Part shown: positions 59,735 to 64,000 of the stretch, one piece after another | Layout of the letters: each line of letters begins with the position of its first letter | Numbering within the stretch: position 1 is the first letter of the stretch | From: Pseudomaricurvus sp. HS19 | GTDB taxonomy: Bacteria > Pseudomonadota > Gammaproteobacteria > Pseudomonadales > Cellvibrionaceae | Assembly (NCBI RefSeq): GCF_009857815.1 | Contig: NZ_WVVW01000001.1 | Span: 558,001-622,000 of the forward strand | Length of the DNA stretch: 64,000 bases | Direction of reading: 5' to 3' | The notes under the pieces: model-generated | The model's input: only the letters and a program-made list of their open reading frames with translations | What the model was told of the DNA's origin: nothing | Database searches by the model: none | Program-made: the position numbers and the translations under genes

Positions 59735-60693
59735 TGCTGGCCACACTGCAGTTTTCCCTGTCGGTCACCTTGCCGATCTTTGGCTGGCTGGTGCTGGGAT
59801 TGCTGTTGCGACAGCTGCGCCTGATCAACACCCTCTGGACCAGCCGCATGTCGTCGCTGGTCTTTTATGTGAGCCTGCCGCTGCTGATGTTCAGCAGCGT
59901 GGTGCGTTTTCCCATCAGCGATATCCTGCAGCCGGCAGTGGTGTCGGTAACGGTAGCGGTGACGCTGCTGATATGGCTGCTGGCGCGGCAACTCAATCGC
60001 TACCGCAAGGTGGAAGGGCGGCAGGCTGCCGTTATCGAGCAGGCCGCCTTTCGCGGCAACCTGGGCATTGTGGGGATCTCACTCTGCCTTAACGCCTATG
60101 GCAGCGAACTGCTGGCACAGGTGTCGCTGCTGATGGCGGTGCTGACACTGGTCTACAACCTGTTAAGTGTGTATGTATTCGTTGCCGCCAATGCCAGCGG
60201 CAAGGTGTCGGTAGGGCAACTGCTCAGTCGTATCCTCAGCAACCCGCTGATCCTCGGTTTGCTGGCCGGGGGGCTGGTGGCGCTGGCGACGACACTCTTC
60301 CCGGCGCTGCAAATGCCGCAGTGGTGGTTTGTGGTGACGGATTACTGGATCCAGTGGACCTTGCCGCTGGCGTTGATCGCCATTGGCGCCAGTCTTGGAT
60401 TTGGTACCATGCGGCGCCACTGGCAGGTGTTGTCGGAGGTGGCCGGCTTCAAGCTGTTACTGATGCCACTGCTCTCGGTCGTCACTTTACTGGCGCTCGG
60501 CTGGCGTGGAGAAACGATTGGCATGGTGTTCCTGCTCTGTGCCAGCCCCACCGCGGCGGTGAGCTATGTAATGGCCAAGGCCTATGGTGGCGATGCCGAG
60601 CTTGCTGCCAACCTGGTGGCCGTGATTACCCTGGTCTCGCTACCCTGTATCAGCCTGGGTGTATTTATTCTGAAGTTCTGGAGTCTGATGTAA
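59734..60693 (+). CDS. AEC-family transporter (auxin-efflux-carrier type)
   Basis: 319 residues with about ten transmembrane helices in two five-helix halves, as in AEC proteins. Typical segments are LFYVSLPLLMFSSVV in the first half and LIAIGASLGFG / LLCASPTAAVSYVMAK in the second; the proline-broken crossover helices fit the sodium/bile-acid fold. Bacterial members carry malonate or other carboxylates, but the substrate cannot be inferred. The ATG overlaps the rmuC stop, so it is translationally coupled to rmuC. Confidence 0.85.
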   Translation: MLATLQFSLSVTLPIFGWLVLGLLLRQLRLINTLWTSRMSSLVFYVSLPLLMFSSVVRFPISDILQPAVVSVTVAVTLLIWLLARQLNRYRKVEGRQAAVIEQAAFRGNLGIVGISLCLNAYGSELLAQVSLLMAVLTLVYNLLSVYVFVAANASGKVSVGQLLSRILSNPLILGLLAGGLVALATTLFPALQMPQWWFVVTDYWIQWTLPLALIAIGASLGFGTMRRHWQVLSEVAGFKLLLMPLLSVVTLLALGWRGETIGMVFLLCASPTAAVSYVMAKAYGGDAELAANLVAVITLVSLPCISLGVFILKFWSLM

Positions 60694-60696
60694 GTT

Positions 60697-61170
60697 ATGC
60701 AAGCGCTTTTCACCAACCCGCTGTTCTGGCTCGTTATCGGCGCCGTCATTGTTGTGGCCCTGTCCGGCGTTGCCGCCTGGTACCTGCTGGCGCTGCGCCG
60801 CCTGCGTCAACGCCAGGCCGGGCAGATGGAGATCCTGCGGGCTGAGCGGGACCAGCAGCGTCAGCGGCTCAACAACAGTATCCAGGTGTTGGCGCAGGGG
60901 TTGCTTGAAGAGCAGCTTACGCTGACGGAAGGGGCCATACGGATTCGCGTGTTGCTGGACAGCCTCAATATCAGTGATGACGAGCGTGAGAGTTATCGGG
61001 CGTTTTATCTGTTGGCCACCGCCACTGATCACATCCCGATCCTGGAGCAGTGGAAGGCACTGAGCACGAAAAAGAAACTGGAGTTAACCCGCCAGCGGGA
61101 AAAACTGGAATCCGATCACCGCGAGTTCGTGCTGGACGCGGCGAAACGGATTCTGGGCCAGCAGTTCTGA
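60697..61170 (+). CDS. DUF2489 membrane-anchored protein
   Basis: 157 residues. One N-terminal transmembrane helix (about 10-32, LVIGAVIVVALSGVAAWYLLAL) is followed by a basic linker and a helical domain with NNSIQVLAQGLLEEQLTLTEGAIRI, the hallmark of DUF2489. The function of that family is unknown. It starts 3 bases after the transporter gene, so rmuC, the transporter and this gene form one operon. It converges with trmA. Confidence 0.8.
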   Translation: MQALFTNPLFWLVIGAVIVVALSGVAAWYLLALRRLRQRQAGQMEILRAERDQQRQRLNNSIQVLAQGLLEEQLTLTEGAIRIRVLLDSLNISDDERESYRAFYLLATATDHIPILEQWKALSTKKKLELTRQREKLESDHREFVLDAAKRILGQQF

Positions 61171-61191
61171 CGGATAGCGCAGAGGTCTGGC

Positions 61192-62286
61192 TCAGTCCTG
61201 GCGACGCTGCAGCAGGACGCCGCTCTCCATGTGATGGGTGTAGGGAAACTGGTCGAACAGGGCGCAACGGCTGATGCTGTGCGTGGTGGTCAGCACCTGC
61301 AGGTTGTTTACCAGTGTCTCCGGGTTACAGGAGATATAAAGGATGGTGTCGAACTGCTGGATGATCTGGCAGGTGTGATCATCGAGACCGGCCCGGGGCG
61401 GATCCACAAACACGGTGGAGAAGTTGTAGTCGCTTAACTCAATGCCTCGCAGGCGGCGGAACTCCCGCTCCCCGTCCATGGCCTGGGAGAACTCCTCGCT
61501 GGACATGCGCACTACCTGCACATTGTCGATGCTGTTCATCTGCAGGTTGTAATTGGCACTGTTCACTGACGTCTTGGAGATCTCGGTGGCCAGCACCTTG
61601 TCAAAACAGCGGGAGAGGGGCAGGGTGAAGTTGCCGTTACCGCAGTAAAGCTCCAGCAGGTCGCCGCTGCTGTCACGTACCGCTTGCTGGGCCCAGCCGA
61701 GCATCTTTTCGCACACCCTGCCGTTGGGTTGGGTAAAACCGGTTTCTACCTGCTGGTAGCGGTAACCATCGCCGTTGACCTGCAGCTCCTCAATCACAAA
61801 GTCTTCCCCAATGACCCGCTTCTGGCCACGGCTGCGGCCGATGACACTGACCTGGAGCGATTCCGCCAGTGTCCGGGCCTCAGCTTCCCAGTTCTCCTGC
61901 AGGGCGCGATGATAGATCAGGGTGACTACAGCCTGGCCGCTGAGGGTGGTCAGGAATTCCACCTGAAACAGACGCTTTGAGAGCTCGGTACTGGCGTTAA
62001 CGCCGTCCAGCAGCTGTGGCATCAGGCGGTTGATGAGCTCGCTGCCAACGGGAAAGGTCTCGATTACAAACGGCTTTTTATACTCCCCGGGCTGGTACAT
62101 GGCGTAGTGGGCACGCCCGTCCTCGTGCCAGATCTTGAATTCGGCGCGCTGGCGGTAGTGGCTTACCGGCGAATCAAACACCTCAAGTTCGGGGGCGCCA
62201 AAGGGGGCAAATTGTGCCTGCAGGCGCTCGCGCTTCTCCTGCAGCTGGTTGGCGTAGTTGTCCGGGAATACCTGATGGATGCTCAT
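61192..62286 (-). CDS. trmA: tRNA (m5U54) methyltransferase TrmA
   Basis: 364 residues (E. coli 366), beginning MSIHQVFPDNY at 62286. The SAM-binding motif LLELYCGNGNFTLPL, the DPPRAGLDD segment and the catalytic Cys in LYISCNPETL are present. There is no N-terminal TRAM domain or iron-sulphur cysteines, which separates TrmA from RlmC and RlmD. It makes ribothymidine 54 in tRNAs and also modifies tmRNA. The ten-residue extension from an ATG at 62316 is less likely. It stands alone. Confidence 0.94.
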   Translation of the reverse strand: MSIHQVFPDNYANQLQEKRERLQAQFAPFGAPELEVFDSPVSHYRQRAEFKIWHEDGRAHYAMYQPGEYKKPFVIETFPVGSELINRLMPQLLDGVNASTELSKRLFQVEFLTTLSGQAVVTLIYHRALQENWEAEARTLAESLQVSVIGRSRGQKRVIGEDFVIEELQVNGDGYRYQQVETGFTQPNGRVCEKMLGWAQQAVRDSSGDLLELYCGNGNFTLPLSRCFDKVLATEISKTSVNSANYNLQMNSIDNVQVVRMSSEEFSQAMDGEREFRRLRGIELSDYNFSTVFVDPPRAGLDDHTCQIIQQFDTILYISCNPETLVNNLQVLTTTHSISRCALFDQFPYTHHMESGVLLQRRQD

Positions 62287-62470
62287 GACCGGGGGCCTGT
62301 CGGGAAAAAGGCGCAATTATAGGCGTCGCTGGCGGGCGGTGCCAGTTGGCAGGCGGATTCCGGAGTCGTGCGGGGCAAGTGTGCAAGGAGGTAGCCCGGC
62401 GGGGGCGCGGGGGCCGGATCTTGTGAAAGCCTTCATGACGAGGTTGCTGGAGGAGACGCGGTAAGGGCGG

Positions 62471-63952
62471 TTACGCACAGGGCAGGGTGATCACAAAGCG
62501 GGTGCCCCGGCCCGGTTCGGATTCCACCTCAATGGTGCCATCGTGGTGTTCGGTGACGATAAAGTAGGTCACCGACAGCCCCAGGCCGGTACCCTGGCCC
62601 ACCTCCTTGGTGGTAAAGAATGGCTCGAAGATATGCCGTTTAACGCTGTCGGGCATGCCGGGGCCGTTGTCGCCTATCTCAATACGGACTGCGCCGGGAA
62701 CCGCCCGGGTGCGCAGGGTCAGGGTCGGTGCGGCCTGTTGTTCACTGGCTGGCGCAGTGAAGGCCTGGCTGGCATTGCGCAAAAGGTTGAGTATCACCTG
62801 CTGCATCTCGGCGGCTGAACACCTGACTTTCGGCGCCTGCGGGTCGTAATCCCTGACAATCTTCAATGTCTGTGAACCGTCGGCGGTCTTCAGGTCGAAT
62901 GAATTCTTTGCCAGCTCCAGGCTGTGCTCCACCAGGTCAGCCACATCGGTCAGCTGGTGACTGCGGTGGTTGCTGCGGGAAAACTCCAGCATGTTGGTCA
63001 CGATGCGCGCAGAGCGATCACCCGCCTCGCGGATGGCCTCCAGGAAAGAGTAGATGCCGCGGGCCTCCAGATAACGCTCCACATCCTTGACCGAAATACC
63101 CAGCTCCTCAGCAGTGGTGCGGTTGCGTGGCAGGTCTTCACTGGTGCGGCGGTAGATGTTCTGCACACCGTGCACGATGGCGCTGAGTGGGTTATTGATT
63201 TCGTGGGCGATGCCGGCGGCCAGCTCACCGAGGGACATCATCTTCTCGTTCTGGATCATCATGTTTTCAATGCGTACCCGCATGGTGACATCGTCGATAC
63301 GAATCACCGCGCCGGTAATCTCCGCCGACAGCAGCGGGTAGATGGTGACGTCGCAATGCTGCGCGTGGCTGCCACTGCCCAGCTGGATGTTCTCCTGGGT
63401 TTGGGGCACACCACTGTCGATGGCCTCTGTCACCATGTCATTGCTGACCGGAATATCCCCGTACACCTCAAACAGCGGACGACCGAGGGCATCCTTGGGC
63501 GAGACCCCGGTCACTTGTGCGGCAGCGGTGTTCCAGTGGGTGATATTGCCCTGGCGGGTGACGCCGATCAGCACAGACGGCATAGAGTTGAGGATGCTGT
63601 TGAGATAATCCTGGGTTTCCCGCAGCAGCTCTTCGGTAATTTCGTGGCGGGCGATCTCTTCGTAGAGCTGGTTGTTAATCGTGCGCAGGCGGTTGGTGCG
63701 CTCTACCACACGCTGTTCCAGACTCTTCTGAGCGGTCTTGAGGTGTTCTTTCTTGAGCTTCTGCCGTTCCCGGCTGAGGTACATGCCGTAGAGAATCAGG
63801 CTCTGCAGGATAATCACCGGCCACAGCAATAACGCCTGCACCTGGGTGTTGTTAAGCCATTGCAGTCCGCTTGATTCTGCAGCCGTCGCTGCCAATGGCA
63901 GGCAGCTGGCAAGCAGCAGCAGAGCAGGGCGGGTGACGGGAGAATGGCGCAT
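62471..63952 (-). CDS. PAS-containing sensor histidine kinase
   Basis: 493 residues from the ATG at 63952. A likely signal peptide (PALLLLASCLPLAATAA) and a short periplasmic stretch lead to one transmembrane helix (ALLLWPVIILQSLILYGMYLS). A coiled coil, a PAS domain (NSILNSMPSVLIGVTRQGNITHWN) and the kinase core follow: His250 in AAGIAHEINNPLSAI, an N box (QQVILNLLRNASQAF), GDNGPGM and GQGTGLGLSV for ATP binding. The sensor domain is too small to sense much outside, so the PAS domain is probably the input. No response regulator is visible; it may lie just beyond the window end. Confidence 0.88.
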   Translation of the reverse strand: MRHSPVTRPALLLLASCLPLAATAAESSGLQWLNNTQVQALLLWPVIILQSLILYGMYLSRERQKLKKEHLKTAQKSLEQRVVERTNRLRTINNQLYEEIARHEITEELLRETQDYLNSILNSMPSVLIGVTRQGNITHWNTAAAQVTGVSPKDALGRPLFEVYGDIPVSNDMVTEAIDSGVPQTQENIQLGSGSHAQHCDVTIYPLLSAEITGAVIRIDDVTMRVRIENMMIQNEKMMSLGELAAGIAHEINNPLSAIVHGVQNIYRRTSEDLPRNRTTAEELGISVKDVERYLEARGIYSFLEAIREAGDRSARIVTNMLEFSRSNHRSHQLTDVADLVEHSLELAKNSFDLKTADGSQTLKIVRDYDPQAPKVRCSAAEMQQVILNLLRNASQAFTAPASEQQAAPTLTLRTRAVPGAVRIEIGDNGPGMPDSVKRHIFEPFFTTKEVGQGTGLGLSVTYFIVTEHHDGTIEVESEPGRGTRFVITLPCA

Positions 63953-64000
63953 GCATAGATTCTGGCAAAGTGGCAGTTGCAGGCCCATCAGCGGGCACTG

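Overview
This is an ordinary, densely packed chromosomal stretch of a moderately GC-rich gammaproteobacterium. A marine Cellvibrionales-like relative of the pseudomonads is my best guess, inferred from a Pseudomonas-type gene set (ThrH, monomeric isocitrate dehydrogenase, Tus genes beside a YccA homologue, Bpt) combined with a two-gene AddAB-like nuclease. The assignment below order level is not proven by anything here. Several blocks keep the order seen in E. coli: purB-hflD-mnmA-nudJ-rluE-icd, cspD-clpS-clpA-infA-aat, trxB-ftsK-lolA-rarA-serS and rne/rluC. I see no prophage, insertion sequence, CRISPR array, defence island or biosynthetic cluster.

Layout. 0-7.2 kb: thrH, pabB, an alpha/beta-hydrolase-like protein with a Rieske protein, rraA, a frameshifted yjbQ, tusDCB, yccA and a tRNA-Ser(TGA). 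7.3-13.2 kb: rne, a 1 kb hairpin-rich spacer, then rluC and a HAD phosphatase in the other direction. 13.2-20.7 kb (minus strand): a secretin-like exported protein, a DUF7931-like protein, the ribosomal oxygenase RoxA, and purB-hflD-mnmA-nudJ-rluE. 20.8-29.4 kb: icd, cspD, clpS-clpA, infA, bpt, aat, trxB. 29.6-38.6 kb (plus strand): ftsK, lolA, rarA, crcB, serS, cysG, gorA. 38.7-44.2 kb: small membrane proteins, a CPA2 antiporter, a DUF934 gene with cysI, a MarR regulator and a small periplasmic protein. 44.3-51.1 kb: metH, nfuA, a crotonase-fold protein and DAHP synthase. 51.2-64 kb: a nested inverted repeat, addA-like and addB-like genes, a TPR protein, rmuC, an AEC transporter, a DUF2489 protein, trmA and a histidine kinase.

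How the genes fit together. RNA and translation functions dominate: RNase E with its inhibitor RraA, two rRNA pseudouridine synthases, TusBCD plus MnmA (both parts of the tRNA s2U34 route), TrmA, RoxA, IF-1 and SerS. Bpt and Aat tag N-termini with Leu/Phe, and ClpS hands such substrates to ClpA, so a whole bacterial N-degron pathway lies within about 5 kb. CysG makes the sirohaem that CysI needs. AddA-like and AddB-like proteins probably replace RecBCD.

Most interesting observations: the yjbQ frameshift; an alpha/beta hydrolase that has lost its nucleophile and histidine; an AddB-like protein without its usual C-terminal iron-sulphur cysteines; a nested inverted repeat at 51.22-51.32 kb; palindromic candidate regulatory sites at metH/nfuA, marR and cysI; and an unlisted 38-residue membrane protein. 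I do not find convincing evidence for a previously undescribed multi-gene system.
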